Shown here one piece after another: positions 17,102 through 25,070 of a stretch of DNA of 64,000 nt. How positions within the stretch are numbered: position 1 is the stretch's first letter; every line of letters starts with the position of its first letter. Where the stretch lies: positions 62,001 through 126,000 of the forward strand of contig JANSXT010000002.1 of the NCBI GenBank assembly GCA_024742765.1, in the 5' to 3' direction. Both the position numbers and the translations under genes were made by a program. This DNA is from Phyllobacteriaceae bacterium (GTDB lineage: Bacteria; Pseudomonadota; Alphaproteobacteria; Rhizobiales; Rhizobiaceae). The notes under the pieces were generated by a model that saw only the letters and a list, made by a program, of their open reading frames with translations, searched no databases and was not told the DNA's origin.

Positions 17102-18048
17102 GTCTGCCTCATGAATACACCGGTGCCGTGAAGGTTGAAGTATCGCGAGTCCGCAGCTAACCGTTTGGCAGCAATTCGCTCTCCGATCGTATCAATGTGG
17201 CGATCGTGTCCAGTCCAGTGGTCGAAGATGATCGCGCCACCTATTTGGGTGCGGTCAGCTATGACACGGATGATTGCCTCCGCCGACGTAAAATTATCGG
17301 TATCCACGAAAGAAAGCACAAGTTGTTCCCCCTTGAGGCGCGTGACGGTTTCAACTACGTCACCGGCCACCACCTCCACATTGCGGCCGGCGAATACCGC
17401 GCGGACCATTTCGACATCGAGAAAAACGCAGTCGGGGTGAGCGTACATATCAAGCGGGCTGCGCTTATCAGGAAAGCCGTTAAAAGTGTCGAAGCCGTAG
17501 ACCTTCCAGTCTGCTCCGATCGCTTCGACAAAGCGAGAAATAAGCATGGTGGTTCCGCCCTTGAACATGCCGAATTCTGCGACGCAACCCGTGACGCCAC
17601 GACGATGGGCGTTCAGAAGGCACTGATAGATGTGGATTAGGCAATGACGATAGCCGTTGGCGAACGACGGAATGAAGAGATCTCGCTTAATCTTGTCAAA
17701 CGCATCGTCGCGAAAATCGAAGTGCGAAAAACCGCCTATCACAATTTTCGTGGTTGCTGGCAGTCTACCTGCAATCTCCTCCAGGATGGGTTCCTTTCCA
17801 GCATCTTCGGCGATTACAACGATGTCGGGAGTGTGGCTGGCCAGGTCCACCAACGGAAGAGTTTTTCCGCCGGCCTCCGCTGCAAAGATGCCGACCAACT
17901 CGGCGCCGCCAGAAGCGAATACCGGATCTGCGGCGACCTCGATGGCTGTCGGCGACCAGCCCGCAATTGCCACCCGTGCACCGGGAGGACGCCCGGTGAT
18001 CGCCTCGTGCAGCTTTAGCTTCAGTTTCCCAAGGTCTTCGGGGCTCAT
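17098..18048 (-). CDS. TylF/macrocin-type SAM-dependent methyltransferase
   Basis: 316 residues. An N-terminal Rossmann-like part (about 1-110, VAIAGWSPTAIEVAADPVF ... DIVVIAEDAG) precedes a class I methyltransferase core with GCVAEFGMFKGGTTMLI as the SAM loop, VYGFDTFNGFPD, LVLSFVDTDNFTSAEAII, and GGAIIFDHWTG. This is the TylF/MycF pattern, a family of metal-dependent O-methyltransferases. The start lies 5 bp after the upstream thymidylate-synthase-like stop, and the stop overlaps the next start. In this operon it could methylate a hydroxymethylated or further-modified pyrimidine; the substrate is inference. Confidence 0.8.
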   Translation of the reverse strand: MSPEDLGKLKLKLHEAITGRPPGARVAIAGWSPTAIEVAADPVFASGGAELVGIFAAEAGGKTLPLVDLASHTPDIVVIAEDAGKEPILEEIAGRLPATTKIVIGGFSHFDFRDDAFDKIKRDLFIPSFANGYRHCLIHIYQCLLNAHRRGVTGCVAEFGMFKGGTTMLISRFVEAIGADWKVYGFDTFNGFPDKRSPLDMYAHPDCVFLDVEMVRAVFAGRNVEVVAGDVVETVTRLKGEQLVLSFVDTDNFTSAEAIIRVIADRTQIGGAIIFDHWTGHDRHIDTIGERIAAKRLAADSRYFNLHGTGVFMRQT

Positions 18049-18053
18049 ACAGA

Positions 18054-19643
18054 TTATCCGGACTGGAGAAACTGGACGATGGTCATTCTATCGCCTTGGA
18101 CAAGTTGCGCGAGGAGTTCAGCTGCGTAGCGTGAAAGAGCGTCGGCCAGCTCTAGCTTTCTCGCCACTGTGGCGCCACTCTCGGCCTCACGCCAACAGGC
18201 GTCGAAGGCCGAATTTATATCCGCGACAACCTCGACCAACGGACGGCCGCCGGGTGTCAGATCCAGCTGATCGAACAGATTGTCGAAATTTTCCTCGTAA
18301 TCGCTTAGCGGAAGCGGCGCGCAGGCAGGTAGTAGCGTGCCTGGAGGCAGGCTCTCCGCGAGAAAGAGCCGGTACTTCTCGACATAGACCACCAGATCCA
18401 CAGCCGTATCCAACGCCGATTCGCCGGCAAGGCCGCGCCCTGTCGCGATGAAGGTGTCCAGCCGGTCCACCTTGCGAGCAATGTTGGGTTGGATGCTAAC
18501 TAGTTCCCCTCGCTTTTTCCACGCACGTCCATACGCCCGGTCCTTGTCGGCGTGCAGTTTCTTGACGCCGACATTGAAGGCAGCGAGGAGGTCGATACTT
18601 CTGCCGGACTGCGCGGCAAAAAAGTCCGAAATGGGCTTGTGCTGAATGGTCGCTTGGAGACCAGGAAAGATCCGGATGTATTTTTCGTACAGAGCAGCGA
18701 CGTAGTCACGGGCAGGGAGGATAGCCAATTCACGCGCTAAGCGCTCCTCTCCCCACACTTCGTGGGCTTGAGCCACGTGGACAATAGTCAGACCACTGTC
18801 GAGCAGGGGATCGCCAACTTGTCCAAAGCTACCCAAGGGGGCATCCGGCTGTGCCGATATCTGGCGCTCGAGGTCAAACCACAATTGAAGTTTGTCCGGG
18901 AACGATTGCCATGGCGTGGAGAACGCTGAGCTCTGCACGCCAAAGTCGTATGGTGTTAGACCGTGGAACGCGGCTAGTGCGCGTTCGCCGCGTTCGAAAT
19001 ACTCCTCATAAAGATGGAAGGACGTGGCAAGGTAGTCGGCCGGACCGACGTCCGCTTCCACCCAGAAGGCCAGCATCTCGTGCAGGATGCTCCACTCGAA
19101 TGCATTTGCCCCCGAAAACCCCCACCAAACGTCGTTGCTACGCAGAGCGGCTAACATGTGAAGCTGATTGTCCCGAATGATCCAACTAAGCCAATTATTG
19201 CAAGGAATGTCCTTAGATGGCTGAAAATCGAGGGCAGGATCGAATAGTATCATCACCGCTTGGCGGCTCGCCCGATCGGACCGCAAGATTTTCCGTACAG
19301 CATCGATCTGGTCGATCCCGGCCCATTGCCGCAGTCGTGGACCGTATCCGCCCCGCCAGGTGCGGCCATCATCGGAAAAATTCGGTGCCCGAGGCAGGTA
19401 CTTTCGTAGCCAATCAATGTCATTGCGGCCGGCCATTACCCACATAGTTTCGGCAAATTGCGCGGCGATGTCATGATGGCGATGAGGCACAAACAGGTAG
19501 CGTTCCAACGGTTTCTCAAGCGTGGTGTTTCTGGCGATCAGTTCTTTGGTCAGCGCGTCTTTGACCACAACGTTTGCGCCATCGCGCAGTAACTCCCGCA
19601 CACTGCCAATTACAGCAAAGCTGATGTTCCTGTATGCAGGCAT
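18054..19643 (-). CDS. thymidylate synthase-like (dUMP hydroxymethylase type) fused to Nmad1
   Basis: 529 residues. The N-terminal domain (1 to about 260) is a thymidylate-synthase-family enzyme: RTWRGGYGPRLRQW, catalytic Cys in DIPCNNWLSW (C148), LRSND, GFSGANAFEWSILHEMLAF, and SFHLYEEYF with the His/Tyr pair (H210, Y212). The active site therefore looks intact. The loop sequence differs from housekeeping ThyA and recalls phage dUMP/dCMP hydroxymethylases. The C-terminal part (about 345-440) matches Nmad1/DUF1599: KDRAYGRAWKKRG and NIARKVDRLDTFI ... ALDTAVDLVVYVEKY, a MazG-like all-helical nucleotide-modification domain. The fusion points to synthesis or housekeeping of a modified pyrimidine nucleotide rather than dTMP supply. 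Confidence 0.82.
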   Translation of the reverse strand: MPAYRNISFAVIGSVRELLRDGANVVVKDALTKELIARNTTLEKPLERYLFVPHRHHDIAAQFAETMWVMAGRNDIDWLRKYLPRAPNFSDDGRTWRGGYGPRLRQWAGIDQIDAVRKILRSDRASRQAVMILFDPALDFQPSKDIPCNNWLSWIIRDNQLHMLAALRSNDVWWGFSGANAFEWSILHEMLAFWVEADVGPADYLATSFHLYEEYFERGERALAAFHGLTPYDFGVQSSAFSTPWQSFPDKLQLWFDLERQISAQPDAPLGSFGQVGDPLLDSGLTIVHVAQAHEVWGEERLARELAILPARDYVAALYEKYIRIFPGLQATIQHKPISDFFAAQSGRSIDLLAAFNVGVKKLHADKDRAYGRAWKKRGELVSIQPNIARKVDRLDTFIATGRGLAGESALDTAVDLVVYVEKYRLFLAESLPPGTLLPACAPLPLSDYEENFDNLFDQLDLTPGGRPLVEVVADINSAFDACWREAESGATVARKLELADALSRYAAELLAQLVQGDRMTIVQFLQSG

Positions 19644-19936
19644 GACTGTTCCCGCATGATACTTGGAGTGTGTCGCTCGGAGCGAAAAGCTTGAAGAATC
19701 GCAACCCTACCGAATCAGAGGTTAAGTCGGAGTTCTGCAAAGTAAAGAGCAATTGTCTCCACATTGGTGAGAATGCTCACGAATTTAGATGCATCACTTG
19801 AATTACAATTTCTGCAGATGGCACGCTGGTTTATGTTGGCAAGTCAGAACTATGAAATTACAGAGACTGATTAAATCTGTGGCTGAGACCGAAAAACGAG
19901 TGCCGATTCCGCCCACTGAAAATGAGCATGGCCCAA
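19644..19936. other. AT-rich spacer inside the modification operon
   Basis: 293 bp between the Nmad2 stop and the thymidylate-synthase-like start with no credible coding frame. It is AT-richer than the genes around it and may hold a second promoter for the three downstream genes. I see no clear box pair. Confidence 0.5.
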
Positions 19937-20587
19937 TCAGGTCATGCGTTGAAGCGTAGGCGAATAGCGCCTCGAGCTCGAGGCAAAATCAATGGGCGGG
20001 GCGAGGATCTTGTTACGATGTGCCGCGAGTTGTGGCTTGAGCCAATCGAGCAGCGGTTTAGCCTCGATGGTATTGAAACGGCGATAATCTCTAGGATTCT
20101 TTATGTAGCCAATTGCCTCGCGGATCGCCTGAGGCATGGGCGGGGCTGAGGAACCGAAATAGATGAATCGATCTGACAGGAGCACTCTGTTGATTCGCGT
20201 ATCGTGGGCGGTATTGAGTGGGCATTGCGTGCCATCCTGTCTGCTGTGGACAGAGTCTTCCTGGACCCGCGGCGATGTGACAGATTCTCGATGATAAATG
20301 TTGTCTCCGACATATTTCTTAGGGGTACCGTTGCGGACGGGCCGCCGCGATCGATACACAGGGTTAAGCCAATACTGGTCAAAAGTAGTCTCTCCCGAGA
20401 CAACCATAGCGAAGACGCAGCGCAATGGCGGTTTCGTTTTTACCCCGGTCATGCCCACGATCCAATCCTCGGGCTGAGCATTTGCGCGAATCTTGGGCTT
20501 ACAGCACGCGAGGGTGCACAACCCGCCGAAAGGATTTGGTGCAAACCCAAGATCGTAGCTGACCGCGTAAATATATACGCTTGCCAT
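19937..20587 (-). CDS. Nmad2-family putative nucleotide modification protein
   Basis: 216 residues. The N-terminus shows the hallmark of nucleotide-modification-associated domain 2: IYAVSYDLGFAPNPFGG, then CTLACCKPKIR and DWIVGMTG, with Cys residues at about 23, 27 and 28. The middle has FDQYWLNPVY and DRFIYFGSSAP. Nmad2 occurs in phage and bacterial base-hypermodification gene sets; its chemistry is not known. The start codon shares one base with the stop of the upstream TIR gene (TGATG), a strong sign of translational coupling. The C-terminal tail (DFASSSRRYSPTLQ) is poorly conserved-looking. Confidence 0.82.
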   Translation of the reverse strand: MASVYIYAVSYDLGFAPNPFGGLCTLACCKPKIRANAQPEDWIVGMTGVKTKPPLRCVFAMVVSGETTFDQYWLNPVYRSRRPVRNGTPKKYVGDNIYHRESVTSPRVQEDSVHSRQDGTQCPLNTAHDTRINRVLLSDRFIYFGSSAPPMPQAIREAIGYIKNPRDYRRFNTIEAKPLLDWLKPQLAAHRNKILAPPIDFASSSRRYSPTLQRMT

Positions 20588-21081
20588 CAGGCGGCGCAGC
20601 CGCTCCGCGGAAAGTGTTCGCCTGCTGGCCGCTCCGAACCGTCAGGCTTTTCGAAGGGATCGCATTTCCCATCGATGGCATCAATAACATTGGCGGAATT
20701 CCAACCAACGAGGGCATCGCCATAATCCGCAAAGGCAGCTGGAATATCGTTCTCAGTTCCACCGCGCTCGTAGACGCCGACTATCCTTTTACCTAACTCA
20801 TTTGCCTTGCTGATTTCCCAATTGACCCACGGTCGCTGATGAGTGTCCTTGCCGATGAGCACGACAACAGTCGATGCCCATGACATCTTCATCCGCAACA
20901 GCCGCTTAAGTGTACGTTCGGGAACCCGTCCCTCATCCAAGCGGCGTTGGTTTGCTGGCTTTGCGCGAATAGAACTGTTGCGGATCTCGTAGCCTGATCG
21001 CGCCAACAGACGCGTAAGGCCGGTTACGGCCGCGTCGTCCGCATGGTGGTGACTGATAAAGACGTGACGTCGATTCGGCAT
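20587..21081 (-). CDS. Thoeris ThsB-like (MTH538/DUF1863) TIR protein
   Basis: 164 residues, a stand-alone TIR-like domain of the DUF1863/MTH538 type: HVFISHHHADDAAVTGL, then MSWASTVVVLIGKDTHQRPWVNWEISKANELGKRIVGVY. The Glu at about 89 occupies the catalytic position and the C-terminal LVGWNSANVIDAIDG is typical. In Thoeris this family makes a cyclic ADP-ribose signal after infection. No SIR2/ThsA partner is next to it; instead it leads an operon with nucleotide-modification genes. Whether it modifies NAD+ or another nucleotide here is open. Confidence 0.85.
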   Translation of the reverse strand: MPNRRHVFISHHHADDAAVTGLTRLLARSGYEIRNSSIRAKPANQRRLDEGRVPERTLKRLLRMKMSWASTVVVLIGKDTHQRPWVNWEISKANELGKRIVGVYERGGTENDIPAAFADYGDALVGWNSANVIDAIDGKCDPFEKPDGSERPAGEHFPRSGCAA

Positions 21082-21554
21082 TGGAAACCCATGAGCCCGT
21101 TTATCGGTTCATATAACACTCGCGCACAAATTATTCAATGCGTTGTACCCGTTTCGTTCACGGTAGATCGTTGACGATAGAGAGCGGTCATTCTACGGCT
21201 GGAAAATCAAGTAATCGCGTAGCATGTTGGTGGCTCGGCCCAAACCAGCATGTTGCCATGCAGCGGCCAGTGAAGCTGTTTGATGCCGGACCACTCCGTG
21301 GTGAGCCAAAACCGACCTCTTCCCGCGTTGTCAGGATCACAAGCATGGCCTTTTCGGGGACGTTATTTTGAGGAGGGTGTGAAACTCACTCCTCCTCAGA
21401 GCGCCGGATCTGGCGCTTTCTCAACTCATCTGGTTCAGGTCGACAGCTGGCGCTGCGACACACAAACCACCGATCGACTTGGGATTGTGTATCAGTGCGC
21501 TCAATCGCCGTGGCCTGCTGCCGGTTTCGTGGACACCGAGATAAGATGTCTACC
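21082..21554. other. intergenic region upstream of the TIR-Nmad2 operon
   Basis: 473 bp. The AT-rich segment at 21100-21140, just upstream of the TIR start, is a likely leftward promoter region, but I could not assign boxes. The remainder up to the IS3 remnants shows no recognisable gene. Confidence 0.4.
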
Positions 21555-21752
21555 GGAACTGGAGAGTTGGAGTTCGGAGAAGGAAGTTCAGCCGCGAGTT
21601 CAAGCTTGAGGCAGTGAGACTGGTGAAGGATCGGGGCGGCTCGCGAACTGGATCTCCACGAGAACGTGCTGCGCAAATGAATCCGGCAGTTTGCCGAGGA
21701 TCCTCAGCATGCCTTCCCCGGCCATCGGCAGATGAAGCCGGAGCAGCTTGAG
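21555..21752 (+). pseudogene. IS3-family OrfA remnant (plus strand)
   Basis: Plus-strand translation gives RRKFSREFKLEAVRLVKDRG, then, after an internal deletion and frame change, ELDLHENVLRK-stop-IRQFAEDPQHAFPGHRQMKPEQLE. This is the N-terminal helix-turn-helix transposase subunit of an IS3-type element with a Trp-to-stop change. It ends abruptly where a second, opposite-strand OrfA fragment begins. Confidence 0.8.
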
Positions 21753-21985
21753 AGATGCGTTCTCCTCGCGAAGCCGGCGCAACTCGCCCTGCAGGTCGCC
21801 ATCAATATCCGTCGGAGCTTCCTCCCCACGACATTGCCCGATCCGTCTCGTCAATGTTGACGGGCCGATATCGAGATCGTCGGCTACTTCCTTGCGTGTC
21901 CGTCCGCTCGTCAGTGCCAGCCGCACCGCTCCACGCCGGGACTCCGGCGTGGTTTTGTTTACTCGACCTATGGAACAGCGCCTGT
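21753..21985 (-). pseudogene. second IS3-family OrfA remnant (minus strand)
   Basis: The minus-strand frame reads TTPESRRGAVRLALTSGRTR, then KEVADDLDIGPSTLTRRIGQ, ending GELRRLREENASLK. This is an intact OrfA HTH plus the start of the leucine-zipper region. It is joined directly to the plus-strand OrfA remnant at about 21752, so at least two IS insertions or deletions met here. No OrfB follows. Confidence 0.75.
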
Positions 21986-22229
21986 CTCAGTAGGTGCTCT
22001 CCACTTATCCGAGGCAAGTCCACTTCCCTAAGCCTAAGCTGTGAATAATAGTAGGACACCTCGCTTGGCAGTTTTAGCCAAGGCTTCAGCGCCCAACAAT
22101 CTTGAGTCCGGTTTGGTTACCTTTGCAATTGTCGATGCACCGCCAAACATCTTAAAGTGAAGACATTTCGACTGGAAGATTTCGGCGGCCTAATGTCCAA
22201 GGTTGGCGTATGCTGTGGAGGACAGTCTA
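21986..22229. other. region upstream of the tandem membrane-TIR genes
   Basis: 244 bp, with the AT-rich part at 22020-22150. It presumably holds the promoter for the two downstream TIR genes. A GGAGG ribosome-binding site at 22217-22221 ends the region. Confidence 0.4.
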
Positions 22230-25034
22230 GTGCAGTTCAGTTGGATTTCGGCAATTGCCAGCCTTCCCAAGCGGATTTCTGAGTTTCTGTTTTCATATGA
22301 CATCTTCATTTCCTACGCTCACAACGATGGCCTACTGTATGCGTCAACGATGGATAAGGCGCTGCGTCAGACCTACACGACCCATTTGGATACACGGGAT
22401 TTCCTAGCCGGTCAGAATCTCAGCCTGTTGACGAAAGTCCGAGTGCGCCGATCTCGGCTGCTTGTGGTGATCGCGCGATCGCATGCGTTGGATCAGTCCC
22501 AATGGGTGTTGCAAGAGGTTGAGGAATACGCCGCGACGGGGCGTGAGCCGATCTTTGTAGATGTGGGCCAGTCTCTCGAGCGCTCTTTGCAGGCGCCGGT
22601 GCCGGGTCGGTTGTCCGGTTGGCTAAGTGTGAGGCAAGGTTGCACGCCCGGGGGAACGGTGGTCGACTCCGTGCTGCGGATCCGCGATGCCGCCGCGGAT
22701 ACTGGCCCCGAGCGTATCCCAGCGAAGGAAGTCGCGGACGCGGTGGCCGCTCGCTTTACCGGGGATCGTATCGAAACCCGGCGCCTGAGGATCATTAAAG
22801 CGTCCATCGTGGTGTTGGCGTTGATTTCGATCGCTGCTGTTATTGCGGCCTATAACGCGATCAACGCCGCAACGCGCGCCCGAGCCGAGGCGCTTGCCTC
22901 CGATGCGTTGGTGGCGGCTTCGGGGACTTTTCAGTCGGATGGCTATCTGCTCGACGCGCTTGACCGGGTCGTCCGCGCGCTGGATCTAGACCCCACTTCA
23001 GGCGTTCTGGCGGCGGCCTCGCGCATTGAGAGCGGTGTACCGGACGGGTTAGCTTATGCGCCACAAATCTACCATGATATCCGCGACCTCACAGTCCGCG
23101 ACGGCGTTGCTTATATGCTGGAGGGCAATCGGGTCCGCGCAGTCGCACCGCATGATCTGCGACCGCGAGAGACATGGGAAGAACAAACGATCGGTGTTCT
23201 TTTTGGTCAGTCCCTCTTGCCTGTTCCCGGCGGGTTTATCACGGTCGGTCTGCGAAGCGCCGCCAGAGTAGACCCAGACGGCACTCAGCGCATCGCCACT
23301 GGTGGGCGCGTCAGCACAAGCAGGCCGGGCGGCGGATTTGCGGTGATCAACGCTACGACTGCCCACGTGTCGCTGGTGTCTAACGATGGAATTCAGCAGG
23401 AACTGTCCTGCGACCCGGACTTGCATGTTGCTTGGGTCGGTTTTCTAAGTCGAGATGAGATCGTTTATGCGGGTCGTTCGGGTTCCAAAGACAAGTTGGT
23501 GATCCAGAATCTTGCCGACTGCTCCGCGCGAACCATGTCGTTACCTGCTCAGCCGATGGGCGGCACCGTTCTGCGCGGGGCGCGACAAATCGTGATCCGC
23601 ACGCCTCAATCGGTAGTGGCGGTAGATGCCGCGCTTGCGCAGCAGCAGAACTTCAACGTCCCAAACACTAGCACTATCACGGCCGTAACGCGCCCACAGG
23701 AAGGCTTTGCCGTCGGCACACAGGATGGCAGGGTCACGTTGTTTCAGATCGGCCCAGGCGGAAGGACCATGCTTGCGGGCGAAATCGACAAGGTGGTCCC
23801 GGGCACGGTGACCGCCTTGGCCCATGATCCTAGGACTAACCGTTTGCTTGTTGCAGGTAGAATAGGGTTCTTCGTGGGAGCGGAGAACGGAGCTCTTGCC
23901 TCGTTGCCTCTTGCAGAGCATCCGCAATACGGGCTGATGATCGCCACCTCGCGTCCCATGGAGACGGTGCGTATCTTCGAGCCTTCCGATCGACCCTTCG
24001 CGTTCGCTGGGCGCCCGGAGGGCGTGCTTTTCGCCTCGGCAGCAGGAGATATCGCCTGGAACCGTTGGGATGGCCCTGTGACCATCTCGCTGTCCAGCCG
24101 ACTAAAGCCCAAAGATGGCCAAGTTGCCGCGATCTCGGCCTTTGGTGAGACGGTTTACGTTGCGCTGAACCGTAAACAGGACGCGACAGTTCTTGGGTTC
24201 GATTTGTCGGGCAACGAAACCTTCCGACAAGACGTGGCATGGCGGATCGGGCGCATTGAGGGGTTCCAGAACGGCGTTTTTGCTTTGCCCTCTGTTCCAC
24301 CGGGTTTTTTCAACTTCGGCTCGGATCCTGTTGTCGCATCCCTGGGATTGGACGGGACGGAAACATTGTTTTCAGTGCCCAATATGAACCAAAATCAAGG
24401 GCACACTGCCGTCGTCGCAGATCCTACTGGCCGCACGATACTGTTCGTAAAGTTTGACGGTGCGGAGTTTCGCCCAGCCACGCGCTACGAGACACCCTCG
24501 GAGTGCCTAGCGCGGCCCGACCCATTAGGCCCGGGGAACGCGATTGTATCCGCTGCCTTCGCCCCTGATGGAGACACGGTCGTATTGGGGACATGGGATG
24601 GTCTACTATCAGTCTGGCATCGGGAGGGCATCTGTTGGGCGTTGAAGAGCAATCTGGACACTTCGCCCGGGCGCATGATCCCAACCTTAGCCTTTGACGG
24701 CACAACAGTGGTTGGGCGTTCCCTCTCTTCGCCAATGCTCGTACGTCGCTGGAATGCGCGCACGGGTGATGAAATCGGCGCTGCATACCAGTTTGAAGCT
24801 TGGGCGCTTTCGATTGCGCCTCGGTCACCAGAGAACACGCCTGCCATCGTGCTGCCTTGGTCCGCGACCGCACGTAGCACGCGGATCGCCTACGCCTCGC
24901 CACGAGAACATGGCGTATTGGATCTGTCCGCCGACGCTATCACAGCGCGGCTTTGCACGTTCTTGGCGAATGCACTCTCGAGTGGCCTAATCCCCCAAAC
25001 ACCGAGTCAACATCCCTGCACCCTGATCGAATGA
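22230..25034 (+). CDS. TIR - transmembrane - beta-propeller protein
   Basis: About 934 residues. TIR domain at about 22-150 (YDIFISYAHNDGLLYASTM ... LVVIARSHALDQSQWVLQEVEEYA) with a likely catalytic Glu in WVLQE. One membrane helix lies at about 192-215 (SIVVLALISIAAVIAAYNAI). The remaining roughly 700 residues are rich in repeated beta segments (WDGLLSVWHREG, DGRVTLFQIG, GTWDG) like a WD40-type propeller. The start is GTG 22230, eight bases after GGAGG; an upstream TTG at 22203 is also open. By inference the propeller senses a ligand or partner and the TIR acts on NAD+ at the inner membrane. It lies 36 bp from the second TIR gene. Confidence 0.8.
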   Translation: MQFSWISAIASLPKRISEFLFSYDIFISYAHNDGLLYASTMDKALRQTYTTHLDTRDFLAGQNLSLLTKVRVRRSRLLVVIARSHALDQSQWVLQEVEEYAATGREPIFVDVGQSLERSLQAPVPGRLSGWLSVRQGCTPGGTVVDSVLRIRDAAADTGPERIPAKEVADAVAARFTGDRIETRRLRIIKASIVVLALISIAAVIAAYNAINAATRARAEALASDALVAASGTFQSDGYLLDALDRVVRALDLDPTSGVLAAASRIESGVPDGLAYAPQIYHDIRDLTVRDGVAYMLEGNRVRAVAPHDLRPRETWEEQTIGVLFGQSLLPVPGGFITVGLRSAARVDPDGTQRIATGGRVSTSRPGGGFAVINATTAHVSLVSNDGIQQELSCDPDLHVAWVGFLSRDEIVYAGRSGSKDKLVIQNLADCSARTMSLPAQPMGGTVLRGARQIVIRTPQSVVAVDAALAQQQNFNVPNTSTITAVTRPQEGFAVGTQDGRVTLFQIGPGGRTMLAGEIDKVVPGTVTALAHDPRTNRLLVAGRIGFFVGAENGALASLPLAEHPQYGLMIATSRPMETVRIFEPSDRPFAFAGRPEGVLFASAAGDIAWNRWDGPVTISLSSRLKPKDGQVAAISAFGETVYVALNRKQDATVLGFDLSGNETFRQDVAWRIGRIEGFQNGVFALPSVPPGFFNFGSDPVVASLGLDGTETLFSVPNMNQNQGHTAVVADPTGRTILFVKFDGAEFRPATRYETPSECLARPDPLGPGNAIVSAAFAPDGDTVVLGTWDGLLSVWHREGICWALKSNLDTSPGRMIPTLAFDGTTVVGRSLSSPMLVRRWNARTGDEIGAAYQFEAWALSIAPRSPENTPAIVLPWSATARSTRIAYASPREHGVLDLSADAITARLCTFLANALSSGLIPQTPSQHPCTLIE

Positions 25035-25070
25035 AACACAAAGACTTTCCTTCACTGCAGAGAGGCCACC

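Noticed and set aside
20587-21081. Classical Thoeris locus
   Set aside because: The TIR is ThsB-like, but there is no SIR2-SLOG ThsA gene beside it; calling it standard Thoeris would go beyond the sequence.
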